From NCBI GenBank assembly GCA_016704275.1, contig JADJAK010000003.1:124001-188000 (forward strand): 64,000 bases of DNA, in the 5' to 3' direction. Source of the stretch: Gemmatimonadota bacterium. GTDB taxonomy: Bacteria; Gemmatimonadota; Gemmatimonadetes; Gemmatimonadales; GWC2-71-9. The position numbers and the translations under genes are program-made. The notes under the pieces are model-generated. The model ran no database searches and was not told where the DNA came from. It worked only from the letters and a program-made list of their open reading frames with translations. This document shows, piece by piece, positions 34,876 through 44,330 of this stretch (the stretch's first letter is position 1; each line of letters starts with the position of its first letter).

Positions 34876-37316
34876 CCGCACCAGAAGCAGGAACGACCGG
34901 GGTGCCGTCCCATCGGGGGAACGGCACCCCGTTGCCATTGGACCCTGCGACCTCGGCCGATGCGCTCGCGGCGTTGGAATTTCAGGCCGTGCTCGACGTC
35001 GTCGCGGGCTACGCCGCCGGGCCCCTCGGCGCGGGGCAATTGCGTGCACGCCGACCAACCGCCGATGCCGGATGGATCCGCTGGGAGCTCGCCCTCGTGG
35101 GCGAACTCCTCGCCGTGTTGCGCCGTGGCGACCGACTCGAAGTGCCGCCGGTCCCGGAGTTGAAGGGCGCCCTGGGCCGGCTGCGCATGGAAGGGAGCGT
35201 CCTCGAGATCCACGAACTCGCCGCCGTCCGGGTCACGCTGGCGGCCGGGCGCACCGTGGCGCAGGAACTCGAGCGGCTGGCCGAGGCCTGCCCCATGGTC
35301 GCCGCATTGCGAGCGCCGCCGGCCGACCGCACGATCGAACGGCTGCTCGAACTCTCCGTCGGCGACGACGGCGAACTCCTCGACACGGCGTCGCCCGCGC
35401 TCGCCGCCGCCCGCCGCGAGGTGCATGCGGCGCGCGAGCGGCTGGTGCGTCGCCTCGAATCGTTGCTGCGCGATCTCGACACGGCCGCCGTCCCCGCCGG
35501 CGCAACGGTGACGATGCGCGGCGGTCGCTACGTGATCCCGGTGCGGCGCGATGCCCGGGCGCGCCCCGAGGGGATCATCCACGACGAGTCGGGGTCGGCC
35601 GGTACGCTCTTTCTCGAACCGTCGGCCGCGATCGAACTCGGCAACGCCGTGCGCGCCGCGATCATCGCCGAGGAGCGCGAGACGCTCGTCGTGCTCCGCG
35701 AGCTCACGGAGAAGTTGCGTCCTCTCCGCGAGACGATCGCCGCCTTGCACGCCGTCGCCGTCGAAGTGGACACCATCCTCGCACGTGCGCGCTGGGCGCG
35801 CGACACCAACGGCGAAGTGCCGGCCGTCGGCGAGGTCGGCACGCCGCTCCGTCTGCTCGGGGCGCGGCACCCGTTGTTGCTCGCCCGCGGGATCACCGTC
35901 GTTCCGTTCGACCTCGTCCTCGATGGCGCAGAGCGCACCCTGCTGATCTCCGGGCCGAACACCGGCGGCAAGACGGTGCTGCTCAAGGCGACCGGCTTGA
36001 TGCTGGCGCTGGCGCAGGCCGGCGTCGTCCCGCCGATCGGTGCCGAATGCGTGTTGCCGATCGTCCGTCGCTTCTTCGTCGACATCGGGGACCACCAGTC
36101 GCTCGCGGCCGATCTCTCCACCTTCTCGGCGCACGTCGCCGAGTTGCGGCGCATCCTCGAATCGTCCGACGCCGGGACGATCGTGATCCTCGACGAGGTC
36201 GGGTCCGGCACCGACCCGGCGGAAGGCGGCGCCCTCGCGATGGCGATCCTCGAGACGCTCACGCGGCGCGGCGTGCTCACGCTGGCCACGACCCACCTGG
36301 GCGCGCTCAAGGATCTGGCCACGCGCGTGCCGGGCGTGGTGAACGGCTCGTTGCAATTCGACGCCGCCACGCTCTCGCCGACGTATCGCTTCACCAAGGG
36401 GATTCCCGGGCGATCGTATGGTCTGGCGATCGCGCGGCGCCTCGGCGTCGATCCGGCGGTGCTCGAGGCCGCCGAGGCGCTGGTGCCGGAAGCGGAGCGT
36501 GATCTCGACCGATTGCTGGCGCAGGTCGAAGCGCGCGAGCAATCGTTGCGTGCCGAGGAGTCGGCCGTGCGCGAACGCGTCGGCGACGTTGAACGGCGCG
36601 AAGCCGTGGCCGCCATGACGGCCGAGCTGCAGGCCGCGCGCGAGGCGGAGTTGAAGCGGCAGGAGAAGGAGGCCGAACGCGAGCGCGCCAAGCAGGCCAA
36701 GGCGTACCTCCTGCAGGCGCGGAAGTTGGTCGAGGACGCGCTCGCGTTGGCGAAGGGTGCCGTCGACGAGGCATCCGCCAAGGAAGCGCGCCGCCTGGTC
36801 GAGGACGGCGTGCGCTCCGAGTCGCGGCGTCTCGATGAGCGCGACACGCTCGAACCTGCCGGCACCGGCGCGATCGCCGTCGGCCGGCGCGTGCGGCTCT
36901 CCACCGGGACGGTGGGCGACGTCGCCGAGATGCGGAGCGACGGCAAGGTGGTGGTGCTGGTCGGGACGATGCGCCTCGTGGTGACGGCGGCATCGCTCAC
37001 GCCGCTCAACAAGGCCGAGGCCGCACCGAAGGCGAAGGCGATGCTGCGCCCGGTCGACGAGCCGACGCGCGAGGCCGCGTACGAGCTCGACCTGCGCGGG
37101 ATGCGCGCCGACGAAGCGGAGGCGGTGGTGATCGGGGCGATCGATGGTGCCGTCCTCGCCGAGCAGCCGCATCTCGCCATCATCCACGGCATGGGGACCG
37201 GCGCCTTGCGCGACATGGTGCGCCGCCTGCTCACCCACGACAAGCGGATCGCGTCGTTCGACTTTGCCCAGCGCCAGCAGGGCGGCACCGGCGTGACGAT
37301 CGCGGTGCTGCGCTGA
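34872..37316 (+). CDS. mutS2: Endonuclease MutS2
   Basis: A MutS paralogue without the mismatch-reading domain, linked to suppression of recombination and to ribosome-collision rescue. The 814 residues comprise a helical core, the ABC-type ATPase with GPNTGGKTVLLKATGLM (about 360), ILDEVGSGTDPAEGGAL (about 437), and LATTHLGALK. A long coiled coil (about 535-640) follows, then a KOW-like linker, and a C-terminal Smr nuclease domain begins at YELDLRGMRADEAE (about 737) with HGMGTGALR near 775. It overlaps yqeY and dnaG. Confidence 0.95.
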   Translation: MTAPEAGTTGVPSHRGNGTPLPLDPATSADALAALEFQAVLDVVAGYAAGPLGAGQLRARRPTADAGWIRWELALVGELLAVLRRGDRLEVPPVPELKGALGRLRMEGSVLEIHELAAVRVTLAAGRTVAQELERLAEACPMVAALRAPPADRTIERLLELSVGDDGELLDTASPALAAARREVHAARERLVRRLESLLRDLDTAAVPAGATVTMRGGRYVIPVRRDARARPEGIIHDESGSAGTLFLEPSAAIELGNAVRAAIIAEERETLVVLRELTEKLRPLRETIAALHAVAVEVDTILARARWARDTNGEVPAVGEVGTPLRLLGARHPLLLARGITVVPFDLVLDGAERTLLISGPNTGGKTVLLKATGLMLALAQAGVVPPIGAECVLPIVRRFFVDIGDHQSLAADLSTFSAHVAELRRILESSDAGTIVILDEVGSGTDPAEGGALAMAILETLTRRGVLTLATTHLGALKDLATRVPGVVNGSLQFDAATLSPTYRFTKGIPGRSYGLAIARRLGVDPAVLEAAEALVPEAERDLDRLLAQVEAREQSLRAEESAVRERVGDVERREAVAAMTAELQAAREAELKRQEKEAERERAKQAKAYLLQARKLVEDALALAKGAVDEASAKEARRLVEDGVRSESRRLDERDTLEPAGTGAIAVGRRVRLSTGTVGDVAEMRSDGKVVVLVGTMRLVVTAASLTPLNKAEAAPKAKAMLRPVDEPTREAAYELDLRGMRADEAEAVVIGAIDGAVLAEQPHLAIIHGMGTGALRDMVRRLLTHDKRIASFDFAQRQQGGTGVTIAVLR

Positions 37317-39163
37317 TGGCGCGGATCCCGGATGAACTCATCGAGCAGGTGCGCGACAGCGCGGACTTGCTGGAGATCGTGCAGGAGTCGATCCAGCTCA
37401 AGCGGAACGGCAGCGACTGGCGCGGCCCCTGTCCGTTCCACGGCGGGACCAATCGCAACTTCGCCGTCATCCCGAAGAAGAACCTCTACTACTGCTTCGT
37501 TTGCCACGAGGCAGGCGACGTCTTCACCTGGTACCAGAAGCGCTTCGGCCTCGACTATCCCTCGGCGGTGCGCGAGGTCGCGCGCCGGGTGGGCGTCGTG
37601 ATCCCCGATGCCACGGAGCGCATCGGCCCCGACCCGCGCGAGCCATTGTATCAGGCGTGCGAGGTGGCGCAGGGGTGGTTTGCCACGCAGCTCCGCGAAT
37701 CGACCGAAGCCGAGCCCGCGCGCCGCTATCTCCTGGATCGCCAGTTCGCCCTCGACGCCGCCGCGGAGCTCGGCCTCGGCTACGCCCCACGCGGTGCCGA
37801 GTTCGTGGCCGCGATGAAGCAGCTCGGCCTCGGCGACGAGGCGATGCTCGAGGCCGCGTTGGTGGTCCGCCGCGACGACGGCACCCTCGCGCCGCGCTTC
37901 CGGGGTCGGCTGCTCTTTCCGATTCACGACCTGCGTGGACGGGTCGTGGGCTTCGGGGGACGCATCCTGGGCCGGGGCGAGCCGAAGTATCTCAACTCGC
38001 CCGAGACGCCGATCTTCCACAAGGGCGAGCAGCTCTATCACATGCACCTCGCCAAGCACGCGATCCGGAAGAGCGGTTTCGCGATCCTGGTGGAAGGCTA
38101 CTTCGACACCCAGCGCCTCGCGCTTGCCGGCATTGATCATGTCGTGGCGCCGCTCGGCACCGCCTTCACCGAGGCGCAGGCCACGCTCCTCAAGCGCTTC
38201 ACGAGCGAGGTCGTGATCCTCTACGACAGCGATGCCGCCGGACTCAAGTCGACCTTCCGGGCCGGCGACGTCCTGCTGGCGCATGGGGTCCGCGTGCGCG
38301 TCGCGACGATGCCGCCGGGCGACGATCCCGACACCGTGGTGCAGCATGGTGGGGCAGGCGCGTTGACGCCGATACTCGAGGATGCGGTCGATCTGCTCGA
38401 GCGGAAGCTGCAGCTCCTGGAGCGGAAGGGGTGGTTCGCCGATGTGCGCAAGTCGCGCGAGGCGCTCGACAAACTGCTCTCGACGCTGCGGGCCGCGAGC
38501 GATCCGGTGACTCGGGAGCTCTATATCTCGCGGGTCGCAGAGCGTCTGGGGATTCCGCGTGAGGTGGTGGCGACGGAAGCCGCGGCGAAACCGCGCGCCG
38601 CGATGTTGCCCTCTCGCCCGGCGGCCGTTCCGGAGCAGGAGGGCCCGCCTGAGTGGCACCGCGAGGCCCAGGGGCGGGGGGAGCGGGTCGCGCCACGGCG
38701 GGCGGCAGTGCGGACCCCCGGCGCCGAGATCGAGCGAAAGCTGCTCCGGCTGCTGTTGACGTCTCCGGCCTGGCTGGCCCGGGCGAGTGGGGAATTGCCG
38801 CCCGACCGCTTCACGGTCCCCACCTTTGCCCGCATCTATGGGGCGTTGGTGGCGCTGCCGGACGGGGCACCGGTCGGTGATGCCCTGCTGGGGCTGGATC
38901 CGCGCGCCCAGGAGGCCTGGCAGGCCCTCATGGAGTCGCCCCCGCCCGGGGAGGGGTACCATGTCGATCAGGAGTACGCCGGGGCGCTGGAGGCCCTGGA
39001 GGAGATCCACCAGTTCCCCGAAATCGCGGCCGAACCCGACTCGCAGGAGCGCAGCCGCCGGTGGCGTGCGCTCAGCAAAGAGGGACAGGCCCGATTCCGG
39101 ATGTATCTTGCCACTGCGCCGCGCTCGCGCGCGAGCCGCGACGATCCGCCAACAGAGGAATGA
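37316..39163 (+). CDS. dnaG: DNA primase
   Basis: Makes RNA primers at the replication fork. The 615 residues comprise an N-terminal CHC2 zinc domain (CPFHGG near 40 and YYCFVCHEAGD near 60), the RNA polymerase core with FPIHDLRGRVVGFGGR (about 201), the Toprim motif ILVEGYFDTQRLALAG (about 258-273) and the metal Asp residues in ILYDSDAAG (about 302). A C-terminal helicase-binding domain ends the protein. Its ATG shares a base with the mutS2 stop (TGATG). In many bacteria rpoD follows dnaG; here it does not. Confidence 0.96.
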   Translation: MARIPDELIEQVRDSADLLEIVQESIQLKRNGSDWRGPCPFHGGTNRNFAVIPKKNLYYCFVCHEAGDVFTWYQKRFGLDYPSAVREVARRVGVVIPDATERIGPDPREPLYQACEVAQGWFATQLRESTEAEPARRYLLDRQFALDAAAELGLGYAPRGAEFVAAMKQLGLGDEAMLEAALVVRRDDGTLAPRFRGRLLFPIHDLRGRVVGFGGRILGRGEPKYLNSPETPIFHKGEQLYHMHLAKHAIRKSGFAILVEGYFDTQRLALAGIDHVVAPLGTAFTEAQATLLKRFTSEVVILYDSDAAGLKSTFRAGDVLLAHGVRVRVATMPPGDDPDTVVQHGGAGALTPILEDAVDLLERKLQLLERKGWFADVRKSREALDKLLSTLRAASDPVTRELYISRVAERLGIPREVVATEAAAKPRAAMLPSRPAAVPEQEGPPEWHREAQGRGERVAPRRAAVRTPGAEIERKLLRLLLTSPAWLARASGELPPDRFTVPTFARIYGALVALPDGAPVGDALLGLDPRAQEAWQALMESPPPGEGYHVDQEYAGALEALEEIHQFPEIAAEPDSQERSRRWRALSKEGQARFRMYLATAPRSRASRDDPPTEE

Positions 39164-39169
39164 TTCCTG

Positions 39170-39886
39170 ATGCATCCTGACTTGCCGAAGCTGCTCGATG
39201 TCCAAGCGAAGGATCGCCGTCTCGCCGAACTGGCCGAACGGCTGGAGGCCCTGGAGAGCGAGCGCGCCCTCCTCGATGTCGCCGTCGACCGGATCAAGAA
39301 CGAGATCCACTCGGCGACGCGCACCGCCACCGACTTCGCGCGGCGCCGCGACGAAACCGCGACGAAACTCGATACGCAGAAGAGCAACCAGGAGAAGCGC
39401 CGCGTTCGCCTCGAACAGGAGCGGAACCCGCGCCTCGCCGCCCAGCTGATGGCCGATGTCGAACTCGCGCGCAGCATTCTGGCGCAGGAAGAGAGCGAGT
39501 GGATGCGCCTGGCCGACGATGCCACGACCCGCGGCAACGCGGTGACGGAGATCGAAGCACGGCTCGCGGCGCTGCACGCCGAGCAGTCCGAGGCGCGCGC
39601 TTCGTTCGCCGAGCGGCTCGCCGGACTGCAGGCCGAACTCGATGCGGCCAAGGCCGAGCGCGAGTTGTCGGCCTCTGCCCTCGACCGCACGCTCCGGGTC
39701 CGCTACGATCGCCTGCGCAGCTCGCGGAAGACGGAGATTCTCGTCCCCTCGACCAAGTCGATCTGCACCGCGTGCTATACGGCGATCCCGTCGTCGCGCA
39801 TTGGTCGGCTCGAGGCCGAAGGGCTGTTGCTGGAAGGGTGCGAGATGTGCGGGGCGATCATCTACCTGCAGGAATCCGTCGTCTGA
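39170..39886 (+). CDS. Coiled-coil protein with C4 zinc ribbon (CdsZ/DUF164-like)
   Basis: A 238-residue protein. About 170 residues of long antiparallel coiled coil (heptads of Leu/Ala/Glu/Arg) are followed by a C-terminal zinc ribbon with ICTACYTAI near 197 and GCEMCG near 224. Family members have been linked to phosphodiesterase or ribosome-associated functions in other bacteria, but I assign none here. It lies between dnaG and recJ; its TGA forms a CTGA overlap with the proposed recJ start. Confidence 0.85.
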   Translation: MHPDLPKLLDVQAKDRRLAELAERLEALESERALLDVAVDRIKNEIHSATRTATDFARRRDETATKLDTQKSNQEKRRVRLEQERNPRLAAQLMADVELARSILAQEESEWMRLADDATTRGNAVTEIEARLAALHAEQSEARASFAERLAGLQAELDAAKAERELSASALDRTLRVRYDRLRSSRKTEILVPSTKSICTACYTAIPSSRIGRLEAEGLLLEGCEMCGAIIYLQESVV

Positions 39887-41595
39887 CCACGGCGCCCCGC
39901 TGGCGCGTCGCGCCGGCCCCGGATCCCGAGGCCGCCGCGTCGCTGGCGGCGGCGCTCTCTCTCCCGCTCCCGCTCGCCAAATTGCTGGTGCAGCGGGGGT
40001 TTGCTGAGGAGGCGCGGGCCCGCGCCTTCCTGCGCCCCACCCTTGATGCCCTCGCCGATCCCTACGCGCTGGCCGGCATGGCCGACGCCGTCGCGATCAT
40101 CACGCGCGCGGTTGCGGCCAGGACGCCGATCCTCGTGCACGGCGACTACGATGTCGATGGCCAATGCGCCACCGCGCTGCTCACGCGCGCGCTCCGTCAG
40201 GCTGGTGCGACGGTCTTTCCCTTCGTGCCACACCGCACCACCGATGGCTACGATTTTGGTGCGGCCGGGCTCGCCGAGGCGGCGCGCGTCGGGGCGGGGC
40301 TGATCCTCACCTGCGATTGCGGCACCAACGCCCTCGAGGCGGTCACCGCCGCCAAGGCCGCTGGCCGCCAGGTGATCATCACCGATCACCACTTGCCCGG
40401 GCCGAGGCTTCCCGACGCCGACGCCATCGTGAACCCGCAGCGCGCCGACGACCAGGCCGGGCTCGGGATGATGTGCGGGACCGGCATCGCCTTCAAGCTG
40501 GTGCAGGCACTGGTCGAACCGCTGGGGTTGCCCGCCTCGTTCCCGATGCACCTGCTGGACTATGTCGCCATCGCCACCGTGGCCGACGTCGTGCCCCTGA
40601 TCGGCGAGAACCGCATCCTCGTCAAGCACGGCCTCCGGCTGCTCCAGGACTCGCGCTGGCCGGGGCTGCAGGCGTTGCTGGCGCAGTGTGACCTGGCGGG
40701 GAAGCCGGTCCGGGCCGGGCAGGTCGGCTTCACGTTGGCGCCGCGTCTCAACGCCGTCGGGCGGATCGCCGATGCGAAGGACGGGGTGCGTCTGCTGCTC
40801 GCCGATGACGAACGTGAAGCGGCCACGCTGGCGGCACAGTTGGAACGGCTGAATCGCGAACGGCAGGCGCTCGACCAGCAGATCCAGGACGACGCGATGG
40901 CGCTGGTCGAGCAGCACTACGCCGACGCGGCCGAGCATCCCGCGATCGTGCTCGCGGGCGAGGGATGGCACCCCGGTGTCATCGGCATCGTGGCCTCGCG
41001 GGTGGTCGAGCGCTACGGTCGGCCGACCTTCCTGATCGGTCTCGAGGGCGGCGTGGGGAAGGGGAGCGGGCGCAGCATCGAGGGCTTCGACTTGCACGCG
41101 GCGCTGACGGCGTGCGGCGATCTCCTCACCCGCTACGGCGGGCACCGGATGGCGGCTGGCCTGACGATCGCCGGCGAGCAGGTCGAGGCGTTTCGTGCGC
41201 GCTTCGTCAGCGTGGCGCGTGCCCAGTTGACGCCCGACGACCTGGGCCCCTCGCAGCGCGTCGACCTGGAGCTCCCCCTCGCCGACGTCACCGATGAGCT
41301 CGAGCGGATGGGCCGGCACCTCGAGCCGTGTGGCATGGGCAACGCCGCACCGGTGTTGGGCGCGCGTCACGTCCGCCTGCAGGGCAGCCGCACCGTGGGC
41401 GAGAAGCACCTGAAGGCGAGCCTCGCGGCGGATGGCCGTGTCGTCGACGCGATCGCCTTTGGCTGGGCCGATCGGGCCGCGGGACTCGCGGAGGGATTCG
41501 TGGACGTCGCCTTCCGGCTGGAGCGCAACGAATTCCGCGGCGTCTCCTCGCTGCAGGCGCGGGTCCTCTCGCTCGCGCCGGCACGCGGCGGATGA
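39883..41595 (+). CDS. recJ: Single-stranded-DNA-specific exonuclease RecJ
   Basis: Degrades single-stranded DNA 5' to 3' in recombination and repair. From CTG 39883 it has 570 residues. DHH motifs: HGDYDVDGQCATAL (about 83-96), TCDCGTNALEAV (about 142) and ITDHHLPGP (about 164). DHHA1 follows with GVGKGSGRSI and GGHRMAAG (about 415-425), then an OB domain. No ATG, GTG or TTG lies near the family start (RWRVAPAP). The CTG overlaps the upstream stop as CTGA and has AGGA 9 nt upstream, matching the coupling style of the locus. GTG 39847, with GGAAGG upstream, is the alternative and adds 12 residues. Confidence 0.92.
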   Translation: MTTAPRWRVAPAPDPEAAASLAAALSLPLPLAKLLVQRGFAEEARARAFLRPTLDALADPYALAGMADAVAIITRAVAARTPILVHGDYDVDGQCATALLTRALRQAGATVFPFVPHRTTDGYDFGAAGLAEAARVGAGLILTCDCGTNALEAVTAAKAAGRQVIITDHHLPGPRLPDADAIVNPQRADDQAGLGMMCGTGIAFKLVQALVEPLGLPASFPMHLLDYVAIATVADVVPLIGENRILVKHGLRLLQDSRWPGLQALLAQCDLAGKPVRAGQVGFTLAPRLNAVGRIADAKDGVRLLLADDEREAATLAAQLERLNRERQALDQQIQDDAMALVEQHYADAAEHPAIVLAGEGWHPGVIGIVASRVVERYGRPTFLIGLEGGVGKGSGRSIEGFDLHAALTACGDLLTRYGGHRMAAGLTIAGEQVEAFRARFVSVARAQLTPDDLGPSQRVDLELPLADVTDELERMGRHLEPCGMGNAAPVLGARHVRLQGSRTVGEKHLKASLAADGRVVDAIAFGWADRAAGLAEGFVDVAFRLERNEFRGVSSLQARVLSLAPARGG

Positions 41596-42110
41596 CGCGC
41601 ATCGTGAGTGGACGCTGGGGCGGACGCCGACTCCAGGTGCCGAAGGACGACCGCGTGCGTCCGACCGCCGAACGCGTCCGCGAAGCGTGGCTCGCGATCC
41701 TCGGCCCGGAGCTCGCCGATGCCAACGTCCTCGACCTCTTTGCGGGGAGCGGCGCGCTTGGGCTCGAAGCGCTGTCACGCGGGGCGCGCCACGCCACCTT
41801 CGTCGAGTTGAACGCGCCCTCGCTCGCCGCGATCAAGGCCAACATCGCCGCGCTCGGGGCGGAGACCGTCACCACCATTCGTCGCGGGGATGCCATGCGC
41901 ATCGCCGGCGCGCTCGAGCCCGGTGCCTTCGATCTGGCGTTGGCGGACCCGCCCTTCTCGGTGGACTATGCCGTCCGGCTCGCCGACCTCTGGCGCGAAC
42001 GCCCCTTTGCACGGATTCTTGCTGTCGAACATCCACCGACGGTCACACTCCCTGGTGCCGACACGCGCCGCTGGGGCGACATCGCCGTCTCCTTCTTTCG
42101 GGCCCCATGA
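41592..42110 (+). CDS. rsmD: 16S rRNA (guanine-966-N2)-methyltransferase
   Basis: Methylates G966 of 16S rRNA. The 172 residues begin TRIVSGRWGGRRL, with VRPTAERVREAWLAIL next, then the cofactor loop DLFAGSGALGLEALSRGA (about 45-62). The catalytic motif reads LADPPF, where the family usually has DPPY. It overlaps recJ and coaD (both ATGA); rsmD-coaD is a widely conserved pair. Confidence 0.94.
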   Translation: MTRIVSGRWGGRRLQVPKDDRVRPTAERVREAWLAILGPELADANVLDLFAGSGALGLEALSRGARHATFVELNAPSLAAIKANIAALGAETVTTIRRGDAMRIAGALEPGAFDLALADPPFSVDYAVRLADLWRERPFARILAVEHPPTVTLPGADTRRWGDIAVSFFRAP

Positions 42111-42589
42111 CTCGCATCGCGATCTACCCTGGCTCGTTCGACCCGCCGACCCGAGGGCACGAGGATCTCATCCGCCGTGCGCTGACGATGGTCGACCGCC
42201 TCATCGTCGCCGTCGCCATCAACCCCGCGAAGGAACCGCTCTTCACGGTCGAGGAGCGACTGGCCATGCTCGAGGAAGTGACCGATCGCGATCCGCGGAT
42301 CGAGTATGCCTCCTTCTCGGGACTGCTGGCCGACTTTGCGCGCAAGCGGAACGCCACGATCGTCGTGCGCGGCCTGCGCGCCGTCAGTGACTTCGAATAT
42401 GAATTCCAGATGGCGATGATGAATCGCAAGCTGCACGGCTCGCTCGAGACCGTCTTCCTCGTCCCGGCGGTCGACCTGACCTACCTCTCGTCCTCCCTGG
42501 TGCGCACCGCGGCTCGCTTCGGCGGCAATCTCGATGGACTGATCCATCCGGCGGTGGCGAAGGCCCTCGCGACCCGGTTCGGGCGGTGA
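42107..42589 (+). CDS. coaD: Phosphopantetheine adenylyltransferase
   Basis: Fourth step of coenzyme A synthesis: 4'-phosphopantetheine plus ATP gives dephospho-CoA. The 160-residue length is normal. Nucleotidyltransferase motif YPGSFDPPTRGHEDLI (about 7-22, TRGH as the HxGH-type site), VVRGLRAVSDFEYE (about 87-100), and YLSSSLVR (about 125-132). It is coupled to rsmD and to the phosphotransacetylase gene, a CoA-using enzyme. Confidence 0.96.
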   Translation: MTRIAIYPGSFDPPTRGHEDLIRRALTMVDRLIVAVAINPAKEPLFTVEERLAMLEEVTDRDPRIEYASFSGLLADFARKRNATIVVRGLRAVSDFEYEFQMAMMNRKLHGSLETVFLVPAVDLTYLSSSLVRTAARFGGNLDGLIHPAVAKALATRFGR

Positions 42590-43554
42590 GCTTCCGCGAG
42601 TCACTGCGCGCGCGGGCCGCTGGAGCCGGCGCGACGCTCGTCTTTCCCGAGGGCGAGGACCCGCGCGTGCAGGCGGCCGCGGCCACGCTCGCCGCCCTGG
42701 GCATCGCGGACTCGATCCTGCTGGGCGCGGGCCAGATCGACCCCGCACAGGATGAGCGGCTGCCCGAGGTCGCCAATTGGCTGCGCCATCGCCGGCCCGC
42801 GTCGGTGCGCGATGGCGTGCACGCGCTGGATCTGGCGGCGGACCCGCTGCGCTTCGGCGCCGGCCTGGTCGGGCTCGGGTTGGCCGACGGCTGCATCGCG
42901 GGGTCCCTCGCGCCGACGGCCGACGTCCTCCGCGCCGCGCTCTGGGCGATCGGGCTCGCCGATGGCATCACGGCCGTCACCTCGGCGATGTACCTCGGCC
43001 TTCCGGACGATCGCGTCCTGACCTACACCGACATCGCGGTGATCCCGGTGCCTACCCCCGAGCAGATGGCGGCGGCCGCGGTCGCCGCCGCCGCCGACCG
43101 ACGGGCGCTCGTGGGCGACGAGCCGGTCGTGGCCTTCCTCTCCTACAGCACCCTCGGGAGCGCCGCCGGGCCGGAGATCGACCGGGTGCGGGCCGCGCTG
43201 GAGCTCTTTCGCGCCATTGCGCCCGACGTGCCGGCCGATGGCGAACTGCAGGCCGATGCCGCCCTCGACGCCTCGGTGGCCGCCCGGAAGTGTCCAGCGT
43301 CGCCGGTCGGGGGGCGGGCCAATATCCTGGTCTTTCCCTCGCTCGAGGCGGGGAACATCGCCTACAAGCTGACCGAGCGGCTGGCTGGTGCGTCGGCGGC
43401 CGGCCCGCTGCTGCAGGGACTCGCCCGCCCGATGTCCGACCTGTCGCGCGGGGCCACACCGGACGATATTGTGGACGTTGCCGCGATGGTGGTGTTGCAG
43501 GCCACCCTGCGGATGCACTCGACTCAAGGAGCAGGAACTGATGGCGTTCACTGA
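42586..43554 (+). CDS. pta: Phosphate acetyltransferase
   Basis: Interconverts acetyl-CoA and acetyl phosphate. The 322 residues form a single PTA_PTB domain. LVFPEGEDPRV (about 18), FLSYSTLGSAAGPE (about 185, the STKGSA-like substrate loop), and ILVFPSLEAGNIAYKLTERLAG near the C terminus with the NIAYK pattern are visible. A phosphate butyryltransferase cannot be excluded. No ackA is seen in the window. The GTG overlaps the coaD stop; the end overlaps the STAS gene by 14 nt. Confidence 0.88.
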   Translation: MSFRESLRARAAGAGATLVFPEGEDPRVQAAAATLAALGIADSILLGAGQIDPAQDERLPEVANWLRHRRPASVRDGVHALDLAADPLRFGAGLVGLGLADGCIAGSLAPTADVLRAALWAIGLADGITAVTSAMYLGLPDDRVLTYTDIAVIPVPTPEQMAAAAVAAAADRRALVGDEPVVAFLSYSTLGSAAGPEIDRVRAALELFRAIAPDVPADGELQADAALDASVAARKCPASPVGGRANILVFPSLEAGNIAYKLTERLAGASAAGPLLQGLARPMSDLSRGATPDDIVDVAAMVVLQATLRMHSTQGAGTDGVH

Positions 43555-43876
43555 AACGCGTGATGCAGGCGGCGTCGTGGTGGTGGCCGTGGAGGGACAG
43601 CTGATCGTGGCCAACCGGCAGGAGCTCAAGCAGCTGCTGCAGGACGCCCTCGATCGCGGCGATCGTCGCTTCGTGCTCGACTTCACCCCCACGGCCTATA
43701 TCGACTCGTCCGGTCTCGGTGCGCTGGTCTCGGTGAATCGCAAGGTGCGTGAGGCCGGCGGCGAGCTCCGCCTGGCCGGACTCAACGAGGACCTGCGGGC
43801 CCTCTTCGAGTTGACCAAGCTCGACACCTTGTTCACCATCGCCGACACGCCGGCCGGGGCGCTCGTCGGCTTCTGA
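43541..43876 (+). CDS. STAS-domain anti-sigma factor antagonist (RsbV/SpoIIAA-like)
   Basis: A 111-residue STAS protein. The regulatory phosphorylation site lies in YIDSSGLGALVS (about 53-64, Ser in DSSGLG). In partner switching the unphosphorylated form binds the anti-sigma kinase and releases a sigma factor or other target. A clear AGGAGCAGGA ribosome-binding site precedes the ATG at 43541, which lies 14 nt inside the pta end. The kinase and phosphatase partners follow directly. Confidence 0.92.
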   Translation: MAFTETRDAGGVVVVAVEGQLIVANRQELKQLLQDALDRGDRRFVLDFTPTAYIDSSGLGALVSVNRKVREAGGELRLAGLNEDLRALFELTKLDTLFTIADTPAGALVGF

Positions 43877-43883
43877 TCGGCCG

Positions 43884-44330
43884 ATGCTGATCGCTGCGCG
43901 CCTTCCCAGTCCCGAACCGGACGATCGCGAGCGGTATCGCGTCGTCCTGCCGAGCGACGTGTCGCAGGTGGGGCACCTCGTCGAGGTCGTTGCCGAGTGC
44001 TGCTTCGGCCCCGACCCGGTGGCGGGCCGCGCACACTTTCGCGTCTGCACCGTCGTCGCCGAGGCCGTTGCCAATGCGATGCTCTACGGCAACCGCAACG
44101 ACCCCGCGCTCCGTGTCATCGTCGAGATCGAGCTGCACGCCACGCAGGTCATCATCGGCGTCACCGATGAGGGCGACGGCTTCGATCCCGAGGCGCTCCC
44201 CGACCCCACCACGCCCGAGGCGCTGGAGCGCACCACCGGCCGCGGCCTCTACATGATCCGGCATCTCGCCGATCACGTCGCCTTCAACGATCGAGGAAAC
44301 ACCATCTGGATGACGCTGCCCCGCTGCTGA
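43884..44330 (+). CDS. Anti-sigma regulatory factor, serine/threonine protein kinase (RsbW/SpoIIAB-like)
   Basis: A 148-residue GHKL ATPase-fold kinase. The N box is VVAEAVANAMLYGN (about 53-66), G1 is DEGDGFDP (about 94) and G2 is TGRGLYMIRHLAD (about 120-132). It should phosphorylate the STAS partner encoded 7 nt upstream. It lacks any HisKA domain, as expected for this family. Its sigma target is not in the window. Its TGA forms CTGA with the proposed start of the phosphatase. Confidence 0.9.
   Translation: MLIAARLPSPEPDDRERYRVVLPSDVSQVGHLVEVVAECCFGPDPVAGRAHFRVCTVVAEAVANAMLYGNRNDPALRVIVEIELHATQVIIGVTDEGDGFDPEALPDPTTPEALERTTGRGLYMIRHLADHVAFNDRGNTIWMTLPRC

Noticed and set aside
35528..39577. 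Very long minus-strand open frame across mutS2 and dnaG
   Set aside because: It is the antisense shadow of two clear genes, Arg/Ser-rich and without motifs, as expected in GC-rich DNA.
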